Assembly (NCBI GenBank): GCA_038746285.1
Contig: JBCDKT010000017.1
Location: 1 to 64,000 of the forward strand
Reading direction: 5' to 3'
From: Bacteroidota bacterium
GTDB lineage: Bacteria > Bacteroidota > Rhodothermia > Rhodothermales > JANQRZ01
DNA: 64,000 bases
The translations under genes were made by a program, and so were the position numbers. Numbering within the stretch: position 1 is the first letter of the stretch; each line of letters opens with the position of its first letter. The notes under the pieces were generated by a model. It did not search any database. It was not told where the DNA came from and saw only the letters and a list, made by a program, of their open reading frames with translations. Below, piece by piece: positions 29,596 through 39,009 of the stretch.

Positions 29596-29721
29596 AGATT
29601 CTTAACAGCGTTAACAGGCCGCGCAGTATACGACAACTTCCGGGCCGGGAGTCCGGGGCCCCAGGCCGAGTGTCTTTTTGTTTCAGCCGGGCGCTCGCCT
29701 CCGAGCCCTGAATCTTCAGCG

Positions 29722-30429
29722 CTAAAACAACCGCACGAGATAGAGACTAACAACCGGCGTGCCGAAGAACTGCCTGGTCGGGCTCTCGACCTCGGGGCGC
29801 AGTTCGAGCAGGTCGACCGGCTCGAAGAAGTACGAGCCGACGTAGCCGATCCGGAAGCCCTGCGTGGCGCGGCGGCTCTCGCCGAAGTAGGCCCCGAAGG
29901 CGAGCGTCGCCCCGACGCCAAGCTGGAAGCTGCCCTCGTTGAGCCCGCTGAGCGCGCCCAGCTTGCGCTCGTCCGTCTCGCGGATGCCGTTGTTGTTCTG
30001 GTCCTCGAAGTAGGGCCACTGGAAGCCCGCCGATGGCCCGGCCAGGACGTGCACGAACGGCCGGAAGCTGTCCTCGATCGACGCGCGGAAGAGGCGCTGC
30101 TCGATGCCGACGTGGAGCGGGGCGACGAGGAAGTAGCTCCGCTTGAACGGCACCACGGTGTCGCCGAAGAAGCCGATGAAGAACTCCTGCTCGCGCTCGT
30201 CCTTGCCCGCGCTCGCGCTGAACTCGACCGTGAGCGAGGTCGTCTCGCTGAGGGCGTTGCGGTAGAGCGCCCCGAGACCGAACCCGAAGTTGGTCAGCAT
30301 CAGCGACGCCCCGATGCCGTTGCCGTACTCGCCGAGCGCCTCGGGGGGTGCGTCCGGCAGCGGCTCCGGCAGGGGCTGCGCCTGCGCGGCAGCCGTGAGG
30401 GCGAGGACGAGGAAAACCAGGCGGGGCAT
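29722..30429 (-). CDS. Putative outer-membrane beta-barrel protein
   Basis: 235 residues from ATG at 30429 with a signal peptide (MPRLVFLVLALTAAAQAQ). The mature part alternates hydrophobic and polar residues in beta strands (SLMLTNFGFGLGALYRN, SFQLGVGATLAFGAYFG) and ends with VVSLYLVRLF, an aromatic C-terminus fit for BAM insertion. The short acidic EDQNNNGIRETDERK is a Ca-binding-like loop. Family not recognised. Confidence 0.7.
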   Translation of the reverse strand: MPRLVFLVLALTAAAQAQPLPEPLPDAPPEALGEYGNGIGASLMLTNFGFGLGALYRNALSETTSLTVEFSASAGKDEREQEFFIGFFGDTVVPFKRSYFLVAPLHVGIEQRLFRASIEDSFRPFVHVLAGPSAGFQWPYFEDQNNNGIRETDERKLGALSGLNEGSFQLGVGATLAFGAYFGESRRATQGFRIGYVGSYFFEPVDLLELRPEVESPTRQFFGTPVVSLYLVRLF

Positions 30430-30608
30430 CGGCGCGGCGACGGGTCGGGGCGAGCCTACCCGAGGCTGCGCGGATTTGTTCGTGGGGCACGGGCTTTCCC
30501 ACCGCAGCATCCCCGGCCGTCGCCAATATGGACAGGGCGGGCACCGTTTGCCCCTGCAGGTGTCGTTCGTAGCTTCGGACTTGTCGTTCGTCGCCCATCA
30601 TTCGTCGT

Positions 30609-31877
30609 TTGAACTACCGCTTCCTCATCGCCCGCCGCTACCTCGCCACCTCGCGGCGCGTCACCCTCGTCTCGGTCATCAGCAGCCTCTCGGTCGCCGG
30701 CGTCAGCCTCGGCGTGGCGGCCCTCGTCGTCGTGCTCTCGGTGATGAACGGGTTCTACGACATCGTGCGCGACCTCCTCGTGTCGTTCGACCCCCACGTC
30801 CGCATCGAGTCCGCCGAGGGCCGCGCGCTCGCCGGGGCCGACTCGCTCCTCGGCCTGGCGCGCTCGCTGGAGCACGTCGAGTCGGCGACGGCGTACGTCG
30901 AGGGCAAGGCGCTCCTGAGTTACAGCGGCGCGCCGAACGAGACGCAGGTCGTCGTGGTGCGGGGCGTGGACGCCGCCGCCTTCAGCGACAGCCTCGCGGC
31001 GGGCAGCCCAGCAGGCGCGGCGCTCTCGGGCACGTTCGACCTCGCGCGCACGGGCGACGAGGCGGGGATCGTGCTCGGGGCAGGCCTCGGCCTTCGGCTC
31101 GGGCTCTACGCGGGCGTCTCGACGGAGTCGGGCAGCCGCGTCTCGCTGCTCTCGGCACCGGGCATCGAGCGCCTCCTCACGCAGCCACTCGGGCTGCCGC
31201 CATCGCGGCCGTTCACCGTGCGCGGGCTCTACGAGATCGAGCCGGTCTACGACGCCAGCCACGTCTTCGTCGAACTCTCCGAGGCGCAGCGCCTCTTCCG
31301 CCTCCCCGGCCAGGTCACCGGGATCGAGCTTCGCCTCGACGACCTGGAGCGCGCCGACGCGGTCAAGGCCGCCCTCGTAGAGCGCCTCCGGCAGACCGCG
31401 CGGGTGCAGACCTGGTACGACCTCCAGCGCTCGCTCTACGACGTGATGCGGCTCGAAAAGTGGGGTGCGTCGTTCGTGCTCCTGCTCATCATCGTCGTCG
31501 CCGCCTTCAACATCGTCGGCAGCCTCACGATGATCGTGATCGAGAAGCGGCGCGACCTCGGGGCGCTCCAGGCGATGGGCGCGTCGCGGGCGGACATCCG
31601 GCGCATCTTCTTGCTCGAAGGGCTGCTCGTCGGCGCGATCGGGAGCGGGCTCGGCCTCGCGCTCGGGCTCGGGCTGGCGCTCGCGCAGCAGCACTTCGGC
31701 CTCGTCCCCCTCGCCCAGGCCGAGGCGTTCATCATCGACGCCTACCCCGTCGCCGTCCGCGCCTGGGACGTGGTGGCGATTGTGGCGGTCGCGGTCGGGC
31801 TGTGCGCGGCGGCAGCGCTGTATCCGGCGGCGCGGGCGGCGGCCGTGGAGCCGGCCCACGCCGTTCGGAGCGGGTAG
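30609..31877 (+). CDS. ABC transporter permease, LolC/LolE-like
   Basis: 422 residues. The start is TTG at 30609; there is no ATG nearby, and MNYRFLIARRYLATSRR is the typical LolCE opening. One membrane helix (about 24-48), a large periplasmic MacB-type domain, and three C-terminal helices, the second after EKRRDLGALQAMGASRADIRRIF, are the lipoprotein-releasing topology. No ATPase subunit gene is adjacent. It likely extracts lipoproteins from the inner membrane, in line with the many lipoprotein genes around. Confidence 0.88.
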   Translation: MNYRFLIARRYLATSRRVTLVSVISSLSVAGVSLGVAALVVVLSVMNGFYDIVRDLLVSFDPHVRIESAEGRALAGADSLLGLARSLEHVESATAYVEGKALLSYSGAPNETQVVVVRGVDAAAFSDSLAAGSPAGAALSGTFDLARTGDEAGIVLGAGLGLRLGLYAGVSTESGSRVSLLSAPGIERLLTQPLGLPPSRPFTVRGLYEIEPVYDASHVFVELSEAQRLFRLPGQVTGIELRLDDLERADAVKAALVERLRQTARVQTWYDLQRSLYDVMRLEKWGASFVLLLIIVVAAFNIVGSLTMIVIEKRRDLGALQAMGASRADIRRIFLLEGLLVGAIGSGLGLALGLGLALAQQHFGLVPLAQAEAFIIDAYPVAVRAWDVVAIVAVAVGLCAAAALYPAARAAAVEPAHAVRSG

Positions 31878-32016
31878 GCGAGAGGTTTGTGGGCTTGCAG
31901 GCACGGTGCAAAAAGGTTACAATGGCGGGGGGGTAAAAGACTCCCTTTCAGGACCTCTCAGCGCGACGCGATACGCCGGTATCAGCCCCTTTGCCTCTCA
32001 TTTTAGCCTGACCCTC

Positions 32017-32958
32017 ATGCTGCGATTCAAACACACCCTCATCGCCTCGGCCCTCGCGGTGGCGCTCACCGTCTCCGGCTGTAACCTCCTCGACGGAGCC
32101 TACAGCGAGGGCGGCAGCGTCGAGAACCTCGTCGACGACGCCCGCTTCGCCCGCGCCAATGGCGACTTCGAGCGCGCCGTCGAACTCCTCGAAGAGGCCT
32201 TCGCCGAGGACCCCGCGAACGCCGTCGTCCGCCTCGAACTCGCCACGACGCTCATGCAGCGCGACGGGCTGAACTCGGTCGATCTCATCAGCCAGGTCTC
32301 CAACTTCATCTCCGACGCGACCGAGAGCGCCGAGGGCGGCTTCCGCGCACCGTTCGCCTCGCGCTCGCAGGTCGAGGCCTGCTCCTACACGTCCAGCGAG
32401 ACCGACCGCGAGGTGTTCGACCCGACCGAGTTCGGAGGGTACGGCGACATCATCGCGTCGCTCCCGACGCTTGAGCGGGTGAGGGAACTGCTCGGCGGCG
32501 CAGACGGGTCGGTGCTGCCGTCCCAGCTCCTCGCCCTGAGCCCTTGCGAAGCTATCGTGGACGGCGAGGTGGTCTACGACCGAGCCGCGGCGTCGCAGGA
32601 GATCTACGACACCTTTGACGGCGACCAGAACCTCGTGCGGACGGCGCTCCAGCTCAACGCCGTCGGCCTCATCCTCGACGCCTACAGCGGCATCTTCGAG
32701 CAGCCCGACCTCCCCGTGGACTGGTATCTCGTCGGCTCTGAGGACAACCGGCGGCTCGGGTTCTGCGTGGCCGACGAGCCGACGCTCGACCTGCTCTACG
32801 ACCGGATCGACGGGCGCGTCGCCGACGTCGGGCAGGCGCTGTTCTCGATTGACCTGCTCGTCTTCGACGACGGCAGCGAGACGCTGGAAGACCTGCGCGA
32901 CGAGGCCCTCGAACTGTACGTGACCTTCCAGGAGGACGTGAGTCGTTTCTGCGATTAA
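32017..32958 (+). CDS. Lipoprotein with TPR-like N-terminal part
   Basis: 313 residues. Lipobox LTVSGC, then a TPR-like unit (DDARFARANGDFERAVELL, ELATTLM). The rest is acidic and Cys-poor except EACSYTS, LSPCEAI and GFCVADE, and has no domain I recognise. It precedes an outer-membrane protein gene by 92 bp and may form a unit with it. Confidence 0.72.
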   Translation: MLRFKHTLIASALAVALTVSGCNLLDGAYSEGGSVENLVDDARFARANGDFERAVELLEEAFAEDPANAVVRLELATTLMQRDGLNSVDLISQVSNFISDATESAEGGFRAPFASRSQVEACSYTSSETDREVFDPTEFGGYGDIIASLPTLERVRELLGGADGSVLPSQLLALSPCEAIVDGEVVYDRAAASQEIYDTFDGDQNLVRTALQLNAVGLILDAYSGIFEQPDLPVDWYLVGSEDNRRLGFCVADEPTLDLLYDRIDGRVADVGQALFSIDLLVFDDGSETLEDLRDEALELYVTFQEDVSRFCD

Positions 32959-33050
32959 ACCCACTCGCCTGCACGCCGATAGCTGGGGGGCGGTGCCTCG
33001 CGACTGCGCGACGCCGCCCCGCCCATTCTCCAGGTCCACCCCGCCCTGCC

Positions 33051-34292
33051 ATGCCCAACGCTCCACTCCGCATCACGCTCACCCTCGTCCTCGCGGCTGT
33101 GCTCAGCCTTCCGGCGCAGGCGCAGCGGTACGACCAGTACGCCCGCGCCGCCGTGCCGTCCTCGCAAGTGCTCGGCATGGGCGATGCCGGGGTCGCGTTC
33201 TCGGGGCCTGAGACGGCGTTCTTCTACAACCCGGCGCACCTGGCGAGTGCCGGGCTGGCCAAGCCGCGCATCGACATCCTCGGCGTCCAGGGAGAGCTGA
33301 ACAGCAAGTTCTTCGACGACCTCAGCTTCGTCACGGACCGCGTCAGCCCCGCGCTTGACGACGGGATCGACGTGCCGCTGACGGAGGAGAACCGGGCGCT
33401 GTTCACCGACGCGCTGGCGCAGGGCCGCCGCCCGACGGTTGGACAGGCCGCCGCCCTCCTGCCGTCGGTGATGGTCGGGTTCGGCAACTACGCGGTCGGG
33501 GCCGGGCTCTTCGCGCACAACACGACGCGCTACCGCTTTGAGGACAACGGTACCGGCATCCCGGTGCTCGACCTCTTCAGCCAGTCCGACGCCATCGTCG
33601 CGCTCTCCGGCGCAGCGGCCGTGCCGACGACCAACCTCTCGGTCGGCATCACGGGCAAGTACGTCCGCCGCTACATCGGGTACAAGAACAAGGACTTTCT
33701 CGCCATCGACCCGGACAACGAGCAGCTCTACTTCGTCAACGGCTCCACGGTCACCTTCGACCTCGGCCTCCAGTACACGGACGCCGTGGCCACGCTGCCG
33801 GGCTCGCTCGACTTCGGCCTTGCGGTCTACGACCTCGTCGGCGGCAACTTCAGCTACGACCTCTTCCGCGCCCTCGACCTCACCGGCGGCGACGCCGCGA
33901 CCGACGACGCCGAGGTCCAGAACATCCTGAGCGTGCTCGACGGGCGCGACGGCGAGCCGGCGGTCCGGCTCGGGGCGGCCTACCGGCACCCGGCGATCCC
34001 CTCGCTGCCGGTGCTCGGTGACCTCGGCGTGGCGCTGGACTACCTGAGCCGGTCCACCTCGGAGGTGCAGCAGCCGTTCCTCTCCAAGTTCCGCCTCGGC
34101 GGGCAGGCGACCGTGGCCGGGCTGCTGGCGCTGCGCCTGGGCATCAGCCAGGGCTACCCGACCTTCGGGACCGGCATCCACACGTCGTTCTTCCGTCTGG
34201 ATTACGTATTTTACGGTGTCGAGGACGGCCGCCTGCCAGGACAGCTCGAGCGCTACAACCACCTGGTGCAGGTCCGATTCGGCTTGTTCTAA
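33051..34292 (+). CDS. Putative outer-membrane transport or PorV-like protein
   Basis: 413 residues with a signal peptide ending LPAQAQ. GMGDAGVAFSGPETAFFYNPAHLA is the recurrent start of Bacteroidota FadL/PorV-like barrels, and the body shows repeated amphipathic strands. It ends in VQVRFGLF. Function unknown; likely in the outer membrane. It forms a pair with the TPR lipoprotein upstream. Confidence 0.72.
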   Translation: MPNAPLRITLTLVLAAVLSLPAQAQRYDQYARAAVPSSQVLGMGDAGVAFSGPETAFFYNPAHLASAGLAKPRIDILGVQGELNSKFFDDLSFVTDRVSPALDDGIDVPLTEENRALFTDALAQGRRPTVGQAAALLPSVMVGFGNYAVGAGLFAHNTTRYRFEDNGTGIPVLDLFSQSDAIVALSGAAAVPTTNLSVGITGKYVRRYIGYKNKDFLAIDPDNEQLYFVNGSTVTFDLGLQYTDAVATLPGSLDFGLAVYDLVGGNFSYDLFRALDLTGGDAATDDAEVQNILSVLDGRDGEPAVRLGAAYRHPAIPSLPVLGDLGVALDYLSRSTSEVQQPFLSKFRLGGQATVAGLLALRLGISQGYPTFGTGIHTSFFRLDYVFYGVEDGRLPGQLERYNHLVQVRFGLF

Positions 34293-34344
34293 AGAAAACC
34301 ACTCTGCAGGACGATTCTTCCATGGTGAAGGGAAGAAGGGAAGG

Positions 34345-34383
34345 GGGGCGCCGGTAGCGAGCATATCGCTGCCGGCGCTCCCC
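34345..34383 (+). terminator. Strong GC-rich hairpin after the outer-membrane gene
   Basis: Arms GGGGCGCCGGTAGCGA (34345-34360) and TCGCTGCCGGCGCTCCCC (34366-34383) with a five-base loop; one bulged or mismatched position. Followed by GTTTA rather than a T tract. It lies 52 bp past the stop and before rpmB. Confidence 0.5.
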
Positions 34384-34550
34384 GTTTACAGGGGGCCGGC
34401 CGAGCCGTGCTTTACCGTATCGCTACAGACCGCCTTAACCCGAAATCCGCACGCTTCTGGATGGTTGGGCGGCTCGCAGGGTTGCGCTCGGCCGGAGGAG
34501 TGGGCTACCTTCCTCTTCTGCTTTCGCACAACTATCCCGCCCCTACCCCG

Positions 34551-34787
34551 ATGGCGCGCAAAGATCAACTCACCGGCAAAGGCCCGATGTCGGGCAACCA
34601 CGTCTCGCACGCCAACAACAAAGTCCGGCGGCGCTTCAACGTGAACCTCCAGAAGAAACGGTTCTACATTCCCGAGGAGGACCGCTGGGTGACGCTGCGC
34701 GTCTCGGCGCAGACGATCAAGACGATCAACAAGAAGGGGGTCTCGGCCGTGCTCAAGGAGGCTCGCGCCCAGGGCGTCCGCATCTGA
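34551..34787 (+). CDS. rpmB: 50S ribosomal protein L28
   Basis: 78 residues from ATG at 34551. MARKDQLTGKGPMSGNHVSHANN and the basic NKVRRRFNVNLQ are L28 marks. The ATG is reached after a CT-rich leader. rpmG and a DUF4295 gene follow, the standard Bacteroidota group. Confidence 0.96.
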   Translation: MARKDQLTGKGPMSGNHVSHANNKVRRRFNVNLQKKRFYIPEEDRWVTLRVSAQTIKTINKKGVSAVLKEARAQGVRI

Positions 34788-34822
34788 GCTTCCGCCCCTC
34801 CCACCGCTAACCCGACGCTGTC

Positions 34823-34993
34823 ATGGCCAAAGGCAAAGACGTTCGCCACCAGGTGACCCTCGAGTGCACCGAAGCACCGGGCACCTCGCGCTACTCCACG
34901 ACCAAGAACCGCCGCAACACGACTGGGCGGCTGGAACTGCGCAAATACAACCCCGTTCTCCGCAAGCACACGCTCCACCGCGAGATCAAGTAA
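34823..34993 (+). CDS. rpmG: 50S ribosomal protein L33
   Basis: 56 residues: [20 protein letters not shown], then [19 protein letters not shown] and the tail HTLHREIK. Only one cysteine is left of the CxxC pairs, so this is the zinc-free form. It lies between rpmB and the DUF4295 gene. Confidence 0.95.
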   Translation: MAKGKDVRHQVTLECTEAPGTSRYSTTKNRRNTTGRLELRKYNPVLRKHTLHREIK

Positions 34994-35030
34994 ACCCGAG
35001 CGCTCCGGCGCCCCCTGACCACCCGGACCT

Positions 35031-35204
35031 ATGGCGAAGAAAGTTTCCAAGAACCAGCGCACCAACCGTGGAGCCGACGCCAGCGCGCGCAGCATGGCGA
35101 AGGTCATCATGGCCTCGAAGAAGCAGAACGGGCACTACGAGTTCCGCCAGAAGATGGTCGAGGCCTCGCAGGTCCAAGACGAGTTGAAGGCCGCGCGCAG
35201 CTGA
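35031..35204 (+). CDS. DUF4295 small protein
   Basis: 57 residues, very basic. The run SMAKVIMASKKQNGHYEFRQ and the end KMVEASQVQDELKAARS match the DUF4295 family, a short protein found after rpmB and rpmG in Bacteroidota relatives. Probably ribosome-linked; function unknown. It ends just before a canonical terminator. Confidence 0.85.
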   Translation: MAKKVSKNQRTNRGADASARSMAKVIMASKKQNGHYEFRQKMVEASQVQDELKAARS

Positions 35205-35229
35205 AGGCCCGGTTCACACCGAACAGCGA

Positions 35230-35262
35230 GAGGCAGCCTCTGACGGGGGCTGCCTCTTTTTT
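35230..35262 (+). terminator. Rho-independent terminator of the rpmB-rpmG-DUF4295 unit
   Basis: Perfect 9-bp stem GAGGCAGCC / GGCTGCCTC with a nine-base loop, followed directly by six T residues. It is the clearest intrinsic terminator in the window. Confidence 0.88.
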
Positions 35263-35280
35263 GTGCCGAGCCCAACGGCA

Positions 35281-35718
35281 CTACTTCGGCTCGACGTGGA
35301 AGATCTTGTTCACGATCTGCCACCGCCCGTCGACCTTCAGCATGGACATGTAGTCGGTGATGAGGGCACCGGGATAGTCCAGTTCGAGACGGACGACGGC
35401 CGCGTCGCCGGTGATGTCGATGTCGGTGATGCGGCGGGCGCGGTCGGCCTCGTCGTCGGCCGGGACGCCGCGCGCCCCGCCGATGTAGTCGGCGCTGGTC
35501 CGCTGGTTGAACGCGCCGTCGCGCATCCACATCAGCTCGGACTCGGGGTGGAAGACCTGCTCGAAGTGGGTGCCGTCGCCGGTGGCGTGGCCCTGGAAGT
35601 AGAACTCGATGGCGGCGCGGACGGCGTGCTCCTCGTCGTCCGGCTCAGGAGGCAGGATGGAGGCGGCGGTGAGCGCGACGGCGGCGAGCAGAGCGAGGGC
35701 AAGAAGCGAGCGGCGCAT
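35281..35718 (-). CDS. NTF2-like (SnoaL fold) secreted protein
   Basis: 145 residues with a signal peptide (LLALALLAAVALTAASI). The body AVRAAIEFYFQGHATGDGTH and LKVDGRWQIVNKIFHVEP follows the putative lumazine-binding / DUF4440 pattern of the NTF2 fold. It stands alone, divergent to no close partner. Activity unknown. Confidence 0.75.
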   Translation of the reverse strand: MRRSLLALALLAAVALTAASILPPEPDDEEHAVRAAIEFYFQGHATGDGTHFEQVFHPESELMWMRDGAFNQRTSADYIGGARGVPADDEADRARRITDIDITGDAAVVRLELDYPGALITDYMSMLKVDGRWQIVNKIFHVEPK

Positions 35719-35774
35719 GGCAGGCGGGGTCTCGTGAGGATGCTAAACGCTTAGCACCTACGGGGCATTCCTGC

Positions 35775-35790
35775 CAGGGTTACAACCCTG
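35775..35790. repeat. CAGGGTT palindrome at the glycerate kinase stop
   Basis: CAGGGTT and AACCCTG around a two-base centre (CAGGGTTACAACCCTG). It includes the last codons and the stop of the kinase gene, so the final Gly-Leu is encoded by the repeat. Confidence 0.55.
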
Positions 35791-37099
35791 ATGCCGGCTG
35801 GACGAGCGCGACCTGCACGTCCATTACGTTCGTGTGCGTCGGCCCCGGCCGGAGGAGCTGGCCGAGCGCGTCGAAGAACGGGTGGGCGTCGTTGCGGGCG
35901 AGGTAGTCGGTGGGGTCGAGGCCGAGCGTCCGGGCGCGGGCGAGCGTCTGCGGCGTCGCCCACGCCCCGGCCGCGTCGGTCGGCCCGTCGATCCCGTCGG
36001 TGCCGCCACTGAGGACGATAATCTCTCTATCCGTCTCGTCGAGCGCGAGCGCGGCGGCGAGGGCAACTTCCTGGTTGCGCCCGCCGCGTCCGTCGCCGGT
36101 GACGGTCACCGTCGTCTCGCCGCCCCAGAGCAGGCAGGTCGGACGGGCGGCCTCGACCGCGAGCGCCTCGGCGGCGAGCCGCCGCCCGACCGCGCGGGCC
36201 TCGCCCGTCACCGGCTTCGCCGCACGGACCACCGCGTAGCCCCGCTGCCTAGCCTCGGCCTCGGCGGCGTGGAGGGCGTCGCGGTTCGACCCGACCAGGA
36301 CGGTCCGCACGCGGTCCGACCCGGCCTGCTGCTCGGCCTCGTTCTGACTGAGGTGGTCGCGTACCGAAGCGGGGACCTCGTCCCACAGCCCGACCTGCCG
36401 GAGCACGGTCCGGGCGTCGGCCGCGGTCGTAGGGTCGGGCACGGTCGGGCCGCTGGCAATCGTGAGGAGGTCGTCGCCGACTACATCGGAGACAACGAGG
36501 GCGAGGACCGAGGCAGGGTGCGCGGCGCGGGCGAGGCCGCCACCGCCGATGCGCGACAGGTGCCGCCGGACAGTGTTGGCTGCGCGGACATCGACGCCTC
36601 CATGAAGCAAGAGGTGGAAGGTCTCTCTGGCGTCGCCGAGCGCGATGCTCCCGGCGAAGGCGGGCCAGAGCGAGGTGCCGCCGCCGGAGAGCGCGACGAG
36701 CAGCAGGTCCTCCGGCCCCAGGCTCTCGGTGAGGCCCAGCACGCGCTGTGCTGCCTGCACTCCAGCCGCGTCCGGCACGGGGTGGCCAGCCTCGACGACC
36801 TCGGTTTGCTTCGGCCTGGGCTGCCCCGCGGGGAACGTCGCCCGGTAGCCGTGCGGCACGACGACGAGGCCTTCGCCGAGCGCATCGCCGGACTGCGCCT
36901 CCAGTATCCCCGCCATCGCCATTGACGCTTTGCCCGCGCCGACGAGCGCGACGCGGCGGTACCCGTCGAGTGGCCGGTCGAGGTGCTCGTCGAGATCGAC
37001 CCGCTCCAGCAGCGCCGAAGGCCGCACGCCTTCCACCGCTGCCTCGAAGATCGCCCGCGCATCGCCTTTCAGTCTCTCTCTACCCTCCACGCTCATCAT
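35780..37099 (-). CDS. Glycerate 2-kinase (GckA/MOFRL type)
   Basis: 439 residues from ATG at 37099; its start overlaps the murJ stop (ATGA). The N-terminal DUF4147 domain shows LVGAGKASMAMAG and LLVALSGGGTSLW, and the C-terminal MOFRL domain shows LLWGGETTVTVTGDGRGGRNQEVAL and LSGGTDGIDGPTDAAGAWA. It phosphorylates glycerate to 2-phosphoglycerate in serine or glyoxylate metabolism. The long open frame upstream is antisense-like and was rejected. Confidence 0.9.
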   Translation of the reverse strand: MMSVEGRERLKGDARAIFEAAVEGVRPSALLERVDLDEHLDRPLDGYRRVALVGAGKASMAMAGILEAQSGDALGEGLVVVPHGYRATFPAGQPRPKQTEVVEAGHPVPDAAGVQAAQRVLGLTESLGPEDLLLVALSGGGTSLWPAFAGSIALGDARETFHLLLHGGVDVRAANTVRRHLSRIGGGGLARAAHPASVLALVVSDVVGDDLLTIASGPTVPDPTTAADARTVLRQVGLWDEVPASVRDHLSQNEAEQQAGSDRVRTVLVGSNRDALHAAEAEARQRGYAVVRAAKPVTGEARAVGRRLAAEALAVEAARPTCLLWGGETTVTVTGDGRGGRNQEVALAAALALDETDREIIVLSGGTDGIDGPTDAAGAWATPQTLARARTLGLDPTDYLARNDAHPFFDALGQLLRPGPTHTNVMDVQVALVQPASGL

Positions 37100-38973
37100 G
37101 TCCTCCGAAGCCGTCGTGTGATCTTGCCCGTCCACGCCTCGCCCTCGTCGAAGCCGAGGAGGTGTGCGAGCGCGAGGTAGCCGACGCCGTAGAGCGCGAG
37201 GATCGCCGCGCCGTAGGCCCAGACCGGAAACGGCTCGACCGGGACGAGCCACCGTACGAGGCTTGCCGGGACGGCTGCCAGGAGCGCTACGCCGAGCATC
37301 TGCACCGTCCGCCCGACGGGTAGGCGGAAGGCGTCGACCTCGGCCCGGAGCGCTGCGCGCAGCCGCCACAGCTCGACCCACGCCCCGACGCTCGACCCGA
37401 GCGCGAGGCCGACCGCGCCGATCCGCAGTGGCCGCCCCTCGGCCGGAATCCCGACGAGCTCCGGTACGGAGTACCGGTCCAGCGCGAACATCAGCCCCGC
37501 ACCAATCGTCGCCGAGACCGCGACGCGGACGACCGCGATCCGGGCCGGCGTCTTGGTGTCGTCGAGCGCGTAGAACGCGTTCTGGAGAAGCCGCGAGACG
37601 GTCGTCGCGAGGAGGCCGAGGGCGTAGGCCCCGAGGACGAAATAGACGAGGTAGGTGTCGTCGAGGTCGAACGAGCCGGTCTGGTAGAGGACGGCCACGA
37701 CGAGGAAGCCGAAGATGAGAAAGCCGACCACGCTCGGCGCAATCATAAACAGGATCTGCCGGAGCGAGCGGTCGATCCGGCCGAGGAACGCCTCGGGGCG
37801 GGCACCCGAGAGGCGCGACAACTCGGGCAGCTCGCTCGCCGCGACGCTCATCGCGAAGAGCGAGACCGGGAGCGTGTAGAGCACCTGCGCGTACGTCAGC
37901 GCCGAGATCGCGCCGACGGCGGCGAACCCGGCGAGGAGCAGGTCGAGGTAGCCCGAGATCTGGTAGACCCCGCGCCCGGCGAGGACCGGCAGGAACGCGT
38001 TGATGCTCTGCCGGACGCCCTCGACTTTCGTGGAGAACGACGGCCGGAAGCCGCGGATCACGCGGAGCACCGCCGGAAGCTGGACCCCGAACTGGAGCGC
38101 CCCGCCGACGAGCGCGCCCCACAGCCCGGCGAAGAGCAGCCGGTTGAGGGCGTCAACCGGGATCACGTCGAGCTCGTCGAGCGCCGTCGGGTCGTCGAAG
38201 AAGGTGAACCCGGCCCAGATGAGCGCGCCGATGATGGCGGCGTTCCAGAAGACCGGCGCGACGTACGGCAGGAAGAACTTGCGGTGGCTGTTGAGCACCC
38301 CGAGCGCCCACGCGCTGAGGACGAGGAGCCCCGTCATCGGGAACGTGACGCGGACGGCCTGCACGGCGAGGCGGAACCGGTCGACCGCGATCTCGCCCGC
38401 GACGACCTTCTCGGCGTCGCCGAGCCAGCCCGGCTGGAGGAGCGTCGTCAGCGGTTCGGCGAGGAGGATGCCGAGCGTGACGAGCACGGCGACGAGCGCG
38501 GTGAGCAGCCCGAGGATGGCCCCGGCGAACCGGCCGGCGTCTTCGGGCCGCCCCTGCTCCAGCATCCGGCTGTAGATCGGGATGAACGCCGCCGAAATCG
38601 TCCCCTCGCCGAGGAGGTTCTGCAGGAGGTTCGGCGCGCGGAGGGCAACGCGGAACACGTCGGCGTGGGGCCCGACCCCGAAGAAGTAGCCGATGGCGCG
38701 CTCGCGGACGAATCCGATCAGGCGGCTCAGCAAAATCCCACCGGCGACGAGGCCAGCCGCGCTCTCGCGCTGCTCTTCGGGCGGCGTGGCTCCGGTCCTC
38801 GGTGCCTTGCCTGCCGATTCGAGCCTTGCTTCGGCTTCGAGCGCCGCCTCGGTCGAGCTTTCGGGCGTGGCGTCGGCGGTGGGCGACGTGGCCTGGTCCG
38901 CCTTCTCGCTCTCCGGCACCGGGTCCGGCGGCTCGGCCTCGTCCAGCGGTCGGGCGTCCTCGTTCGGGTCCAT
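37096..38973 (-). CDS. murJ: Lipid II flippase MurJ
   Basis: 625 residues. The first ~70 residues are an acidic, low-complexity extension; the MurJ core begins with AGGILLSRLIGFVRERAIGYFFG and continues with ALRAPNLLQNLLGEGTISAAFIPIYSRM, both family hallmarks. About 14 membrane helices follow. MurJ flips lipid II for peptidoglycan synthesis and is essential. The gene is immediately followed by a glycerate kinase. Its first 93 bp are duplicated upstream, beyond a toxin-antitoxin pair. Confidence 0.95.
   Translation of the reverse strand: MDPNEDARPLDEAEPPDPVPESEKADQATSPTADATPESSTEAALEAEARLESAGKAPRTGATPPEEQRESAAGLVAGGILLSRLIGFVRERAIGYFFGVGPHADVFRVALRAPNLLQNLLGEGTISAAFIPIYSRMLEQGRPEDAGRFAGAILGLLTALVAVLVTLGILLAEPLTTLLQPGWLGDAEKVVAGEIAVDRFRLAVQAVRVTFPMTGLLVLSAWALGVLNSHRKFFLPYVAPVFWNAAIIGALIWAGFTFFDDPTALDELDVIPVDALNRLLFAGLWGALVGGALQFGVQLPAVLRVIRGFRPSFSTKVEGVRQSINAFLPVLAGRGVYQISGYLDLLLAGFAAVGAISALTYAQVLYTLPVSLFAMSVAASELPELSRLSGARPEAFLGRIDRSLRQILFMIAPSVVGFLIFGFLVVAVLYQTGSFDLDDTYLVYFVLGAYALGLLATTVSRLLQNAFYALDDTKTPARIAVVRVAVSATIGAGLMFALDRYSVPELVGIPAEGRPLRIGAVGLALGSSVGAWVELWRLRAALRAEVDAFRLPVGRTVQMLGVALLAAVPASLVRWLVPVEPFPVWAYGAAILALYGVGYLALAHLLGFDEGEAWTGKITRRLRRT
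38881..38973. repeat. Direct repeat, copy 1: murJ 5' coding end
   Basis: 93 bp, the first 31 codons of murJ. It matches 39525-39617 base for base over the 66 bp next to the start codon (38908-38973); the distal 27 bp differ at five positions. After the ATG the two copies diverge at once. Confidence 0.9.
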
Positions 38974-39009
38974 GAATCGGGCGGCGGCAGGAGGGGGAAC
39001 AGGCTGCGC

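Noticed and set aside
35719-35779. Regulatory hairpin GCTAAACGCTTAGC before the glycerate kinase end
   Set aside because: Only a short 5-bp stem; it can be explained by the neighbouring CAGGGTT palindrome zone and is too weak to call.
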